Shown piece by piece: positions 41,421 through 51,103 of a stretch of DNA of 64,000 nucleotides. The stretch is from Nonomuraea indica. GTDB taxonomy: Bacteria > Actinomycetota > Actinomycetes > Streptosporangiales > Streptosporangiaceae. Below the pieces are notes generated by a model. It saw only the letters and a list, made by a program, of their open reading frames with translations, was not told the DNA's origin and made no database searches. The stretch covers positions 1-64,000 of the forward strand of contig NZ_PJOK01000049.1 of assembly GCF_002850745.1 (NCBI RefSeq). Reading direction: 5' to 3'. The position numbers and the translations under genes were made by a program. The number at the start of each line of letters is the position of its first letter. The stretch's first letter is position 1.

Positions 41421-42056
41421 ATGGCGGGCCGACCACGAGACGACCGGACGCGGCACGCGATCCTGCGCCGAGCCGCCGACATCGCCTCCACGAACGGGCT
41501 GGAGGGCCTGTCGATCGGACAACTGGCCGCCGACCTGGGCGTCAGCAAGAGCGGGCTCTTCGGCTACTTCGGCTCCAAGGAGGAGCTGCAGCTCGCCACG
41601 ATCCGGACCGCGGCGGGCGTCTACCTCGACGAGGTCGTCCGGCCCGCGCTCGCCGTCCCGCCTGGTGTGGGACGCCTGTGGCTGCTGTGCGACAGATGGC
41701 TGAGCTACTCCGAACGACGGGTCTTCCCCGGCGGGTGCTTCTTCTTCACGGTCACGGCCGAGTTCGACGCCCGCCCGGGGCGCGTACGGGACGCCGTCGC
41801 CGCCGCCGGCCGCGAATGGAGCCGCCTGGTGGCGGGCACGATCGACGACGCCCGCCGGCTCGGAGAGCTCGCCGAGGACACCGAGCCCGATCAGCTCGCC
41901 TTCGAACTGATCGCGTTCCTGGAGACCGCCAACGCCGTCTCGCTGCTGTACGACGACCCCGTCGCCTACCGGCGGGCCAGGACCGCCGTACGGCGTCGCC
42001 TGCACGCCGCCGCCACGGGCTCGGCCGCGCCGCCCTGGGACGACGCCGCGGGGTGA
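41421..42056 (+). CDS. TetR family repressor
   Basis: 211 residues. HTH: RHAILRRAADIASTNGLEGLSIGQLAADLGVSKSGLFGYFGSKEELQLATI. The C-terminal domain contains LWLLCDRWLSYSERRVFPGGCFFFTVTAEFDARPGRVRDAV, typical of the TetR_C_33-like type. The ATG at 41421 (GTG immediately before) follows GGAGAAGGGG. It likely controls the divergent 40322-41322 operon and itself through the two palindromes. Confidence 0.88.
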   Translation: MAGRPRDDRTRHAILRRAADIASTNGLEGLSIGQLAADLGVSKSGLFGYFGSKEELQLATIRTAAGVYLDEVVRPALAVPPGVGRLWLLCDRWLSYSERRVFPGGCFFFTVTAEFDARPGRVRDAVAAAGREWSRLVAGTIDDARRLGELAEDTEPDQLAFELIAFLETANAVSLLYDDPVAYRRARTAVRRRLHAAATGSAAPPWDDAAG

Positions 42057-42207
42057 GGTCACCGCCCTTCGTGCCGCCCCCTGGCGCGGGCGCGGACGGC
42101 GGTGCCGGACGGCCGTCCGCCGCCGGACGCGCCGATCGGGAGCGAATCCCGAACGGCGCGCCGGTGCCGCGCGAGCCGAGGTGGCGGTGCCAGCGGAGGG
42201 GGCGCTG

Positions 42208-42939
42208 TCAGCGGAGGTGGCGGGCGAAGAACCGCACCGTGCTGTCCAGCTCGAACGCCGGGATCTCCCCGTGCCTGCCGGGGTTGGCGTGCAGCGTCTT
42301 CTCCTTTGCGCCCAGGGCGTCGAACAGCGCGAGGCCCTGGGCCCGTGGCACCCGCTCGTCGTCCCACTGCAGCAGGAACTCCACCGGGACGGTGATCCGC
42401 CCGGCGGCCTCGGCTGACACGAGCGCGCCGCCCAGGCCGAGCACCGCCGCGCGCACCCGGCGTTCGGCGGCGACGAAGGGAACGCCGAGTCCGCAACCCA
42501 GCGACACCCCCCAGTAACCGACGGGGCCGGTGCCGACGTGCTCGAGTCGCTGGACCGCGTCCAGGACCGCCTGCCATTCGGGAACGGTCTGGCGGGCCAC
42601 GAGCGCCTGGAAGGCGGCGATCAGCGGAGCCGGATCCTCTCCGGCGTCCACGCGAGCCTGGTTCTCGGTCGCGATCCGGTCGTACTCCTCGTCCTTCGGC
42701 CGGTCGCCATGGCCGGGGACGTCGACGGCCACCACCGCGAACCCGCACTCGGCCACGAAGCGGCGCGCACGGGCCACGACACCGGGGGCCTTCTTGTGCT
42801 GGCCGCCGCCGTGTCCCATCAGGATGAGCGGACGGGCACCGGTGGCACCTTCCGGCGTCCACAGCACGCCGGGGATCTCGCCGAGGGTGAAGAGCTGCTC
42901 CAAGAGTCCGTCAGACGACGTCTCAGAGGTGAAGCGCAT
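42208..42939 (-). CDS. Alpha/beta hydrolase, dienelactone-hydrolase-like
   Basis: 243 residues. RPLILMGHGGGQHKKAP is the oxyanion region, YWGVSLGCGLGVPFVA the nucleophile elbow (G-x-S-x-G), LLQWDDERVPRAQGLALFD the acid, and NPGRHGEIPAF the His. The enzyme lacks a signal peptide. Substrate unknown. Confidence 0.8.
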   Translation of the reverse strand: MRFTSETSSDGLLEQLFTLGEIPGVLWTPEGATGARPLILMGHGGGQHKKAPGVVARARRFVAECGFAVVAVDVPGHGDRPKDEEYDRIATENQARVDAGEDPAPLIAAFQALVARQTVPEWQAVLDAVQRLEHVGTGPVGYWGVSLGCGLGVPFVAAERRVRAAVLGLGGALVSAEAAGRITVPVEFLLQWDDERVPRAQGLALFDALGAKEKTLHANPGRHGEIPAFELDSTVRFFARHLR

Positions 42940-43088
42940 AGCGTTTCATGCCTTTCGGGATGCCTTTTCGGGCACTCCCTAGGCCATGCGGGGGAGGGAG
43001 GCCCGACCTGTCACAGCGTTGATCGGTCTCACCTCCTCAGGTCGCAGTGGCGCACAGCGGGGCAGAACATATCACAAGGGGTGCTCCC

Positions 43089-43562
43089 GTGCTGAAGGTG
43101 CGGGCCGCCGTACTGGACCGGCGCTCGCTCGGCCGGTTCCCGTGGAGCAGCACCAGGTACGGGGTGCTGCTCGAGCCCGGCGCCAGGGTGGTCGACGACG
43201 GGCGGCACCGAGCGCTGAACACGGCGGCGCTTCGGCTCGCGGCCCGGGCCGGCCGGAGCGCTGGCAGTGGCGCTGGCCGGTCTGGTCCGCTTCGTCAACC
43301 CCTACGAACGGGAGATCACCTCCCTGTGGATGCTGCTGGTCAAGCGGGCACGGCCGCTCGCCCTCGTGCGGCCGTGCCTGTATCTGGTGGCGCGGCGATG
43401 GTGGCTGGCGGCCGCCGTCGTCGGCGTGCTCGCGCCGGCGGTGGCCGCGGTGCTGGTCAAGCCGGTGGCGGGCGTGCTCCTCGCCTGCTCGCCGCTGCTG
43501 TATCTGGCCTGGGCGACGACGAGGGCCATGGTGGCGCCGCCGCTGCCGCGCCCGCTCAGTAG
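43089..43562 (+). pseudogene. Frameshifted, truncated membrane-protein gene
   Basis: A good-codon frame starts at GTG 43089 (LKVRAAVLDRRSLGRFPWSSTRYGVLLEPGARVVDDGRHR) and loses coherence near 43255. From there the +1 frame carries a membrane protein (ALAVALAGLVRFVNPYEREITSLWML, WLAAAVVGVLAPAVAAVLV) up to about 43558, where it runs antisense into the DinB gene. A frameshift plus a lost 3' end is the simplest reading; two separate small genes or a sequencing error are alternatives. Family unrecognised. Confidence 0.45.
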
Positions 43563-44065
43563 TAGCCGGTGCTGCCGTCGAGCAGCTCGCGGACGGCGTC
43601 GGCGTGGCCCGCGTGCCGTGCGGTCTCCTCGATCATGTGCAGCAGCATCCAGCGCAGGTTGCCGGCGGCCGAGCGGAAGTCGGGATGCCGGCCCACCTCG
43701 TCGAGGGAGTGGGCGGCGACGATCTCGTCGGACCTCGCGCACTGCCGCTCGTAGTCGTCGAGGAGCCGGGCGAGCGGGACGTCCTTGACCATCATGTCGG
43801 CGTCGTCCTCCCCCTCGAACTGCGGGCCCGTGGCCGGGCTGCCCAGGAAGAGCACCTCGAACCAGCAGTGCTCGGTCCACCGCAGGTGGGAGACGAGCCC
43901 CGCCATCGTCATCAGCGGCGAGGCGGGCAGGACGGGCCGGTGCGCGTCGGCGTCGGACAGGCCTTCGCACTTCCAGTGGATGATCGAGCGCTGCATGCCG
44001 AGCCAGCCGACGAGCTGGGTGCGCTCGTCGGCGGTGAAGGGGGGCCGTTCGCGTGGAGGGGTCAC
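43556..44065 (-). CDS. DinB-family (DUF664) protein
   Basis: 169 residues. The helical bundle motif WLGMQRSIIHWKCEGLSD, SHLRWTEHCWFEVLFLG and LLHMIEETARHAGHADAVRELLDG provide the three metal-binding His typical of DinB/DUF664 proteins. They are thiol-dependent, metal-binding enzymes of various function. Stop is adjacent to the end of the frameshifted gene. Confidence 0.85.
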   Translation of the reverse strand: MTPPRERPPFTADERTQLVGWLGMQRSIIHWKCEGLSDADAHRPVLPASPLMTMAGLVSHLRWTEHCWFEVLFLGSPATGPQFEGEDDADMMVKDVPLARLLDDYERQCARSDEIVAAHSLDEVGRHPDFRSAAGNLRWMLLHMIEETARHAGHADAVRELLDGSTGYY

Positions 44066-44119
44066 AGCCGGCGACGCTACTCCCGGGCCGTACCCGGACG
44101 CACCGTGTTTTCTGCCGCC

Positions 44120-45052
44120 TCAGACGAGGTTGTGCCGGGCGTGGGCGGGGGCGCGCCAGCCCATCACCGCCTCCGTCATGCGGACCGCCGCGACCGTGCT
44201 GGGCACGTCGTGGACCCGCAGGATGCGGGCGCCGCGCAGGATCGCGATCACGTTGGCGGCGATCGTGCCCTCCGTGCGCTCCCCCTGCGGGCGGTCGAGG
44301 GTCTCGCCGATGAAGTCCTTGTTGGACAGCGCGGCCAGGGTGGGGTGGCCGAGGGCGGCGATCTCGTCCAGCCTGCGGGTCAGCTCCAGCGAGTGGTAGG
44401 TGTTCTTGTTCAGGTCGTGACCGGGGTCGATGACGATCCGCTCGGCCGGCACCCCGGCGTCCAGCGCGAACCGTACGCGGTCCAGCAGGAAGTCGCGGAC
44501 CTCGGCCACGACGTCGGCGTAGACCGGCCGGGGGACCGCCTTCCCGGGGCCGCCGAGGCTGTGGGTGACGATCACCCCGGCGCCGGTCTCGGCGGCGACC
44601 CGGGCGATGTCCGGCTCGCGCAGCCCGTTGGTGTCGTTGATGACGTCGGCGCCGGCCTCGACGGCGGCCCTGGCCACCTCGGCCCGGTGCGTGTCCACGG
44701 AGATCACCGCGTCGGTCTTGCCGCGCACCTCGGCGATGACGGGCGCCACCCGGTCGATCTCCTCGGCGACCGTGATGGGCTCCTGGTCGGCGCTGAAGGC
44801 GAAGCCGCCGATGTCCACCCAGTCGGCCCCGTCGGCGACGGCCCGGCAGGCCGCCTCGACGGCCTGGGACAGCTCGAACGTGCGGCCCCGGTCGTGGAAG
44901 GAGTTGGGTGTCCGGTTGACGATCGCCATGATCGCCACCTGGCGGTCGAAGTCGAACTCCCGCTGCCCGAAACGCCGGACGGGAGAGATGATTTCCGGAA
45001 AGAACATCCTGGTGGTCCCGTCGCTCACGGTTCTCGTTTCCCTCTCCGCCAC
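44120..45052 (-). CDS. folP2: FolP2-type dihydropteroate-synthase-like protein
   Basis: 310 residues (GTG 45052; an alternative GTG at 45031). It has the DHPS TIM-barrel, but the pterin-site signature reads MAIVNRTPNSFHDRG rather than MGVVNVTPDSFSDGG. Other conserved pieces are ADWVDIGG, VISVDTHRAEVARAAVEAGADVINDTNG, VIDPGHDLNKNTYHSLEL, LSNKDFIGETL and ILRVHDV. These variants match mycobacterial FolP2, which lacks clear DHPS activity, so a non-folate or accessory role is likely. Confidence 0.85.
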   Translation of the reverse strand: MAERETRTVSDGTTRMFFPEIISPVRRFGQREFDFDRQVAIMAIVNRTPNSFHDRGRTFELSQAVEAACRAVADGADWVDIGGFAFSADQEPITVAEEIDRVAPVIAEVRGKTDAVISVDTHRAEVARAAVEAGADVINDTNGLREPDIARVAAETGAGVIVTHSLGGPGKAVPRPVYADVVAEVRDFLLDRVRFALDAGVPAERIVIDPGHDLNKNTYHSLELTRRLDEIAALGHPTLAALSNKDFIGETLDRPQGERTEGTIAANVIAILRGARILRVHDVPSTVAAVRMTEAVMGWRAPAHARHNLV

Positions 45053-45144
45053 ACTGCCACGGCCCGCAGCAGGATCATCGCACCGGATGCCGCCTGGCGT
45101 CCCGTTCAGGGTAGGCCGGTCACTCGAGGGGAAGTCTCCGCGAC

Positions 45145-45546
45145 ATGAACGACGAGATTCCCGAGTGGCGCGGGCGGCGGCCCGCCGGGCTCGACGACAC
45201 CACCGTGGACGCGCTGGGCAGGCTCTCCGGGGCGCTGGAGAAGGTGGAGCGGGCGCGCGGCCATCTCTACTCCTTCCACCAGCTCACCGGCAGCGCCCAC
45301 GTGGAGCTGGAGGAGGCGGTGGAGCGGCTGCGCGCCGCGGGCCACGACCGGCAGGCCGACGCGCTGGCCGACGACCTGCTGGGCCGCGACGTGCTGGCCG
45401 GCCGGTGGACGTTCCAGGTGGTGGAGGAGTACGACGACGGCTACTACCGGTGTTTCGTGGACCTGGAGCGGCGGGTCAGGGACGAGCTGGCCCAGGGCAG
45501 GCGGCACATCTTCGAGGCCGAGATGAAGGAGCGCCAGCAGCGGTGA
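45145..45546 (+). CDS. Conserved hypothetical protein
   Basis: 133 residues, highly charged and helical: LSGALEKVERARGHLYSFHQLTGSAHVELEEAVERLRAAGHDRQADALADDLLGRDVLAG and a Tyr-rich EEYDDGYYRCFVDLERRVRDEL. No membrane segments or signal. It resembles an actinobacterial hypothetical family; function unknown. It is divergent from folP2 with 92 bp between. Confidence 0.65.
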   Translation: MNDEIPEWRGRRPAGLDDTTVDALGRLSGALEKVERARGHLYSFHQLTGSAHVELEEAVERLRAAGHDRQADALADDLLGRDVLAGRWTFQVVEEYDDGYYRCFVDLERRVRDELAQGRRHIFEAEMKERQQR

Positions 45547-45649
45547 ACGGCACGTTCCGTGTCCTGTGCCATACGTAGATTTCCCGATGTGCCGTCTGCC
45601 CGGTTTCGCCTAGTGTCGCGGCGTCGAAGCCCTTCACGAAGGCGGGTTC

Positions 45650-46906
45650 ATGCGCGCGTTGACCGTACTCCTGTCCACCGCACTGCTCGTCACCACGATC
45701 GCCGCCCCCGCCGCCGTCGCCGGCGAGCGCGAACGGGCGCCCGGCTCGTTCGACGTCAGGTACGACCGGGCGGCGTTCACCGCGGGCACCGCCGAAGGGG
45801 TGACGGCCGGCGACGACCTGGCCTTCGCCTCTCCCGCCGGCGTCACCACCTACACCGACGCGCTCGGCACCAAGACGTGGGAGTACGCCCGCTGGACCGG
45901 CCCCGAGCGGGCGGTCGGCTTCCCCGCCACGGAGCTGATCGCCTCGTGGACGGGCGACATCCCGCCGGGGAGCTGGATGCAGGTCGAGGCGCGGGCGCGC
46001 AACACCGCCGGGCTGACCAAGTGGTACGTGCTGGGCCGCTGGGCCTACGGCGACGGCGACATCCGGCGCACCTCCGTACCCGGCCAGGGCGACGCCGACG
46101 CCACCGTGGCCGTCGACACGCTGGTCGCCGCGTCGGGCCGGCGGATCGACGCCTACCAGCTCCGCCTCACGCTCTACCGCACGCCCGGCTCCGCGGTGCG
46201 GCCGGTCGTGCGCGGCCTCGGCGCGATGGCCTCGGCCGTCCCGGAGCGCAAGTCGGTGCCGGTCAGCCCGGGCGGCGGCGCGTGGGGGACCGAGCTGGAC
46301 GTGCCACGCCGCTCCCAGAACGTGCACGAGGGCCACTACCCCGAGTGGGACGGCGGCGGGCAGGCCTGGTGCAGCCCCACCTCGATGACGATGGTCCTCG
46401 GCTACTGGGGCAGGTGGCCGAGCGCCGAGGACACGGCGTGGGTCACGCCGTCCGACCCGAACCCCGAGGTCGACTACGCCGCCAAGCACACCTACGACCA
46501 CGCCTACCAGGGCGCCGGCAACTGGCCGTTCAACACCGCCTACGCGGGTCGTTACGGCATGGACGGGTTCGTCACCCGCCTGCGCTCGCTGACCGAGCTC
46601 GAACGCCTGATCAGCGCGGGCGTGCCCGTGATCACGTCGCAGTCGTTCAAGAAGGGTGAGCTGCCGGGCGCCGGCTACGGCACGAACGGCCACATCATGG
46701 TCGTCGTCGGATTCACCGCCGACGGCGACGTCATCGCCAACGACCCGGCCTCCGCGAGCAACGAGGCGGTGCGCCGCGTCTACCCGCGCGCCGACTTCGA
46801 GAACGTCTGGCAGCGCAGTTCCAGCAGCGGCGGCATCGTCTACGTCGTCCGCCCGCCCGGCCACGACCTGCCCGCCACCACCCCGGGCCTGCCCGCCAAC
46901 TGGTGA
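45650..46906 (+). CDS. Secreted C39-like peptidase
   Basis: 418 residues. A signal peptide (MRALTVLLSTALLVTTIAAPAAVAG) and a beta-rich N-terminal domain precede a papain-like C39-type domain: DGGGQAWCSPTSMTMVLGYWG (Cys), GTNGHIMVVVGFTADGDVIANDPAS (His and Asp). Export is expected; probably a cysteine peptidase or peptidase-like hydrolase acting outside the cell. The N-terminal domain has no clear family. Confidence 0.82.
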   Translation: MRALTVLLSTALLVTTIAAPAAVAGERERAPGSFDVRYDRAAFTAGTAEGVTAGDDLAFASPAGVTTYTDALGTKTWEYARWTGPERAVGFPATELIASWTGDIPPGSWMQVEARARNTAGLTKWYVLGRWAYGDGDIRRTSVPGQGDADATVAVDTLVAASGRRIDAYQLRLTLYRTPGSAVRPVVRGLGAMASAVPERKSVPVSPGGGAWGTELDVPRRSQNVHEGHYPEWDGGGQAWCSPTSMTMVLGYWGRWPSAEDTAWVTPSDPNPEVDYAAKHTYDHAYQGAGNWPFNTAYAGRYGMDGFVTRLRSLTELERLISAGVPVITSQSFKKGELPGAGYGTNGHIMVVVGFTADGDVIANDPASASNEAVRRVYPRADFENVWQRSSSSGGIVYVVRPPGHDLPATTPGLPANW

Positions 46907-46919
46907 GCCGGCTCACCAG
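46900..46919. terminator. Palindrome containing both convergent stop codons
   Basis: CTGGTGAGCCGGCTCACCAG is a perfect 20-bp palindrome. It holds the TGA of the C39-like gene (46904-46906) and the stop of the monooxygenase gene (46913-46915), and may act as a small bidirectional terminator. Confidence 0.5.
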
Positions 46920-48061
46920 GCGTAGTCGGGCAGCTCGAAGTGGCCGCCGGCCAGCTTCTCCCCCGTCTTGGCCATCGAGCTGAGCAGGAGGCGCCGCTTG
47001 AGCAGCTGGTTGCGCAGCCAGATGCCCCCGCGGGTGCGCGGCGCCAGGAAGGGGCCGGCGTTGTTGCCGCCGGCGGCCTTGACGAACGGGCGGATGGTCG
47101 CCTCGTAGCGCTCGAAGGCCGTCGCGTGGTCGGCCCGGCTCAGCTCGCCCGCCAGCACGTAGGCGGCGACCAGGGCCAGGCCGGTGCCGACGCCGCCGAG
47201 CGTGTTGGCCGCGGCGGCGTCCCCGAGCAGCACGATCCTGCCCTTGGAGAAGCGCTCCAGTGCGACCCGGGCGATGGAGTCGAGGTGGACGTCCTTCGCC
47301 CGGTCCAGCTTGGCCAGGATCTCGGGTGTCCGCCAGCCCATGCCGCGAAAGGCGTCGGCGAGGACCTGCTTCTGCTCCGCCGCCGAATACCGGTCGTAGG
47401 TCAGCTCGGGCGAGGCGAAGCAGAAGAAGGCAGGCGCCTTGGGGCCGCCCACGGCGACGAGCCTGCCGGGCTCGTTGTACATCACCGGCTCGTCCACGAC
47501 GGGCTCCATGTCCACCAGCGCGTAGTAGTGGCCCCTGTGCGTGACGTGGTCCGACTCCGGGCCGAAAGCCAGGCGGCGCACGTTGGAGTGGATGCCGTCC
47601 GCGCCGACGACCACGTCGAAGGTCCGGGGCGCGCCGCTCTCGAACGTCACGTGGACGCCCGAGGCGGTCTCGGTCAGCGAGGTGATCGAGTCGCCGAAGC
47701 TGTACCGGCACGTGTCGCGGGTGCGCTCGTAGAGGATCTCCGCCAGGTCGCCCCGGAGAACCTCCAGGTCGCCACCGGTGAACCAGCCCGGCATGACCGC
47801 GATCCGCCTGCCGTCCGAGTCGATGACCTTCTGGTCGGCGCCCCCGGTCCGGCGGCGCCTGATCTCCTCCAGGATGCCCATGCGGCGCAGGAGCTCCAGG
47901 TGGGTCTCGCCCTTGAAGTCAACGGCCTGGCCGCCGGTGCGGAGGACCGGCGCCTTCTCCACGACGGTGACCGTGGCACCGGAGCGGGCCAGCCAGCAGG
48001 CGAGGGCCGGCCCGGCGACGCCGGCGCCGGAGATGAGGACCGAAAGGGGCTTGTTCGTCAT
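46913..48061 (-). CDS. FAD-dependent monooxygenase (PHBH/TetX-like)
   Basis: 382 residues. GxGxxG in VLISGAGVAGPALACWLARSGATVTVVEKAP, the DG motif in DVVVGADGIHSNVR, and GRIVLLGDAAAANTLGGVGTGLALVAAYVLAGEL (GD motif) define a group A flavoprotein monooxygenase. It lies 37 bp after a SARP regulator gene. Substrate is unknown; tailoring of aromatic or tetracycline-like compounds is typical. Confidence 0.88.
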   Translation of the reverse strand: MTNKPLSVLISGAGVAGPALACWLARSGATVTVVEKAPVLRTGGQAVDFKGETHLELLRRMGILEEIRRRRTGGADQKVIDSDGRRIAVMPGWFTGGDLEVLRGDLAEILYERTRDTCRYSFGDSITSLTETASGVHVTFESGAPRTFDVVVGADGIHSNVRRLAFGPESDHVTHRGHYYALVDMEPVVDEPVMYNEPGRLVAVGGPKAPAFFCFASPELTYDRYSAAEQKQVLADAFRGMGWRTPEILAKLDRAKDVHLDSIARVALERFSKGRIVLLGDAAAANTLGGVGTGLALVAAYVLAGELSRADHATAFERYEATIRPFVKAAGGNNAGPFLAPRTRGGIWLRNQLLKRRLLLSSMAKTGEKLAGGHFELPDYAW

Positions 48062-48098
48062 GGCTCCACTCTGGGAAACCCCGCTGACAGCTCACCGC

Positions 48099-50996
48099 CT
48101 ATCCGCTGACGACCTCGTCGATCGCTGTCAGCGCGTCCGCACGGCTCATCGCGGCGCCCATGCCGAACCGCTCGGCGAACGCCTCGGCGCCCAGCGCCGC
48201 GGTCGCTGCGGCGGCCACCCTGGCCACGTCGGGGTCGCCGGCGAGGGCGGTGCCGCGCAGCGCGACGGCGATGCCCAGGAGCAGGGCCCCCTGCTTCGGT
48301 GGTACGGCTTCCGCCAGTCCCTCCACGGCGGCGGCCAGGTCGGCGACCATGAAGGACCGCCTGGCGGCCGACACCGCCTCCCGATGGAGCGCGCCCGCCC
48401 GTTCGAGCCGGGCCAGCTCGGTCAGCCTGCGGGCCCGCCGCCCTTCCAGCCCGAACCCCGTGGTCGGCTCCGGCACCCTCTCCAGGAGGCGGCGTGCCTC
48501 GTCGAGATCCCCTCGGAGCCTGGCCGCCGCGGCCGGCCCCAGCAGCGAGACGGCGGGCAGGCCCGCCTTTCCGGCGTGTTCGTCGGCCTCGCGGAAGTCC
48601 CGCACAGCGGCCTCCGGCTCGCCCTGGCGCAGGCGGGCCTCGGCCCGGCGCCCGAGCACCTGCGCGCACTCCTCCACGGAGCCGAGCTCGTTCAGCATCG
48701 CCAGCGCGTCCCGCCACAGTTCCTCGGCCCGCTCCCACTGCCCGCGCCAGCTCGCCAGCACGGCGAGGCCGTCCATGGCCTGAGCGGTCCCCCAGCGCTC
48801 CCCGAGCCGCCTGAACCGGTCGAGGACCTCGGACAGCTCCCGCTCGGCCCTGGCCGGGTCCCCGGAATGCATGGCAAGCAGCGCGTCGCCCAGCCGCTCC
48901 AGGGCCTCGCCCCACGGGTCGCCACCGAGGTGGGACGCGCCGGCCTCGAAGGCGACCGGTCCGACGAGCATGCCCCACAGCGGAGCCAGGAAAGGATGGC
49001 GCAGGGGCCGGCGCGTCGCCCGCAGGATCTCGGCCGCGCGCTCCCAGTGCTCCGGCGCGGCGTGCGGTACGGCGTGCAGCACGCAGGCCACGTACTCCTC
49101 CTCCAGCCCGGGTCGAAGCTCCAGCAGCCCGGCGGCCGGCTCGCCCGCCCCGCCGCGTCGCCCGCTCAGCCACCAGTACGCCGCCAGCGCCGCGACCATG
49201 CGTTGCCCGGTCTCGGGGTCGTGGCGCAGCGCGGCCATCAGGTTGGTGTGCTCGTCCGACAGCCGGGCCAGCCAGACGAGCTGCTCGGCCCGCCTCAGAT
49301 GCGGATCGGCCTTCTGCGCCAGTCGCAGGTAGTAGCGCGCGTGCTCGGCCCGGATGGCGTCGGTCAGGCCGGCGGCACAGAACAGGCGGATCGTCTCCAG
49401 CATCCGGTAACGACCGCCCTCGGCCACGACCAGCGACTTGTCCACCAGGCCGGTGATGTCGCCGCAGATCGCCTCCACGGCATCGAGCGACGCTCCGCCC
49501 GCGAAGACCGAGAAGCGCGTGGCCAGCTCCCGCTCATCGGCGCTCAGCAGGTCCCAGCTCCACTCCACCACCGCGTGCAGGGTCCGGTGCCTGGCGGCAG
49601 CCGTACGGTCGCCCCGGGAGAGCAGCCGGAACCGGCCGTCGGCGGTCAGCCGGGCGGCGATCTCCTCCACGGGGAAGACCCGCAGGCGGGCGGCGGCCAG
49701 CTCGATCGCCAGCGGCAGTCCGTCAAGCGTGGCGCAGATGGAGCTCACCGCGCCGAGGTTGTCCTCGGTGAGCTCGAAGCCCGGCCGTACGGCGGCGGCG
49801 CGGTCGGCGAAGAGCCGGATCGCCGAGGCGGCGCCCAGGGGCGCCACCTGCATGATCGTCTCGCCGGTCAGGCCGAGCGGCTCGCGGCTGGTGACCAGCA
49901 GGCGCAGGCCCGGGCATGCGCCGAGCAGGCGGCGTGCCAGCGCGGCGGCGGCGTCGACGACATGTTCGCAGTTGTCCAGGACGAGCAGGAGTTCGCGGTC
50001 CGAGAGCGCGGTCACCAGCCGGTCGGCCGGGCTCATGCCCGGCACGCCTCCGTCGCGGACGCCCACTGCGGCCAGCACCGCCTGGTCCACGTGCTCGTGG
50101 ACGGGTGACAGGTCAGCGAAACAGGTCTCGTGGGCGGACCGCCTGGCGGCCTCGACGGCGAGCCGGGTCTTGCCGACGCCGCCCGGCCCGACGAGGGTGA
50201 TCAGGCGGGCCTCCCCCAGGGCGCCGAGCTCCCGCTCCCGTCCCACGAAGCTGGTGAGCTGCGCCGCCACCCCGTGCCGCCGAGGTCTCCCCGCCCGGAG
50301 GATGCCCAGATGGATGTCAGCCAGCTCCGGCGAAGGATCGGCACCGAGCTCCTCCACCAGCGACCGCCGGGTCTCGTCGAAGACCGTCAACGCCTCCGCC
50401 GTCCGCCCCGCGGCGTGCAGCGCCCGCATCAGCAGTCCCACCAGCCGCTCACGCAGCGGATGGGCGGCCACCAGGCGCCGCAGCTCGGCCACCGACGTGC
50501 CCTCGGGGAGGGCCAGCTCGGCCTCCGCCAGATCTTCCAGGGCCGCCAGCCGCAGCTCCTCCAACCAGGCCAGCTGTGCCTGGCCGAAAGGCAGATCGAC
50601 CAGCGCGGGCCCGCGCCAGAGGTCCACCGCCTCGCGCAGCAGCCCGCGCGCCTCCCGGAATCCGCCCGAGGCCAGCGACCGCCGCCCGTCGCCCGCCAGC
50701 CGCCGGAACCGGTGCACGTCCACGTCCAGTGGGTCGATCGCCAGCCGGTAACCCACCCCGTCGAACTCCACCGGCAGGTGCTTGCGCAACCGCGAGACCT
50801 GCGCCTGGATCGCGTTGGCGGCCCCGGCAGGAGGCTCCTCGCCGTACTGCCCGGCGATCAGCTGCTCCACGCCGACCACCCGGCCCGCGTTCAACAGCAG
50901 GATCGTCAGCAGCGCGCGCGGTCGTGGCCCGCCCACCGCGACCCGCTCCCCGGTGTCGGTGCGGACGTCCAGGGGGCCGAGGATGCCGAACCGCAT
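48099..50996 (-). CDS. SARP/AfsR-type regulator with STAND ATPase, copy 2
   Basis: 965 residues. OmpR-like winged helix and BTAD (MRFGILGPLDVRTDTGERVAVGGPRPRALLTILLLNAGRVV; LDVDVHRFRRLAGDGRRSL), then an NB-ARC-like STAND ATPase (ARLITLVGPGGVGKTRLAVEAARR, ELLLVLDNCEHVVDAAAALARRLL, GLRLLVTSREPLGL), and a C-terminal helical TPR-like region. ATG 50996 starts the winged helix. It is upstream of the FAD monooxygenase and divergent from an NTF2-like gene, probably regulating both. Confidence 0.88.
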   Translation of the reverse strand: MRFGILGPLDVRTDTGERVAVGGPRPRALLTILLLNAGRVVGVEQLIAGQYGEEPPAGAANAIQAQVSRLRKHLPVEFDGVGYRLAIDPLDVDVHRFRRLAGDGRRSLASGGFREARGLLREAVDLWRGPALVDLPFGQAQLAWLEELRLAALEDLAEAELALPEGTSVAELRRLVAAHPLRERLVGLLMRALHAAGRTAEALTVFDETRRSLVEELGADPSPELADIHLGILRAGRPRRHGVAAQLTSFVGRERELGALGEARLITLVGPGGVGKTRLAVEAARRSAHETCFADLSPVHEHVDQAVLAAVGVRDGGVPGMSPADRLVTALSDRELLLVLDNCEHVVDAAAALARRLLGACPGLRLLVTSREPLGLTGETIMQVAPLGAASAIRLFADRAAAVRPGFELTEDNLGAVSSICATLDGLPLAIELAAARLRVFPVEEIAARLTADGRFRLLSRGDRTAAARHRTLHAVVEWSWDLLSADERELATRFSVFAGGASLDAVEAICGDITGLVDKSLVVAEGGRYRMLETIRLFCAAGLTDAIRAEHARYYLRLAQKADPHLRRAEQLVWLARLSDEHTNLMAALRHDPETGQRMVAALAAYWWLSGRRGGAGEPAAGLLELRPGLEEEYVACVLHAVPHAAPEHWERAAEILRATRRPLRHPFLAPLWGMLVGPVAFEAGASHLGGDPWGEALERLGDALLAMHSGDPARAERELSEVLDRFRRLGERWGTAQAMDGLAVLASWRGQWERAEELWRDALAMLNELGSVEECAQVLGRRAEARLRQGEPEAAVRDFREADEHAGKAGLPAVSLLGPAAAARLRGDLDEARRLLERVPEPTTGFGLEGRRARRLTELARLERAGALHREAVSAARRSFMVADLAAAVEGLAEAVPPKQGALLLGIAVALRGTALAGDPDVARVAAAATAALGAEAFAERFGMGAAMSRADALTAIDEVVSG

Positions 50997-51103
50997 GGCC
51001 GTCATCATCGCACTCCCATCGGAGCCGGCCCGGCCCTCCCTACGCGCGCGCCTTACCCGCGAGGTAATCGACGGACCTCACGTCCGCCCGCCAGACTGTC
51101 GGC

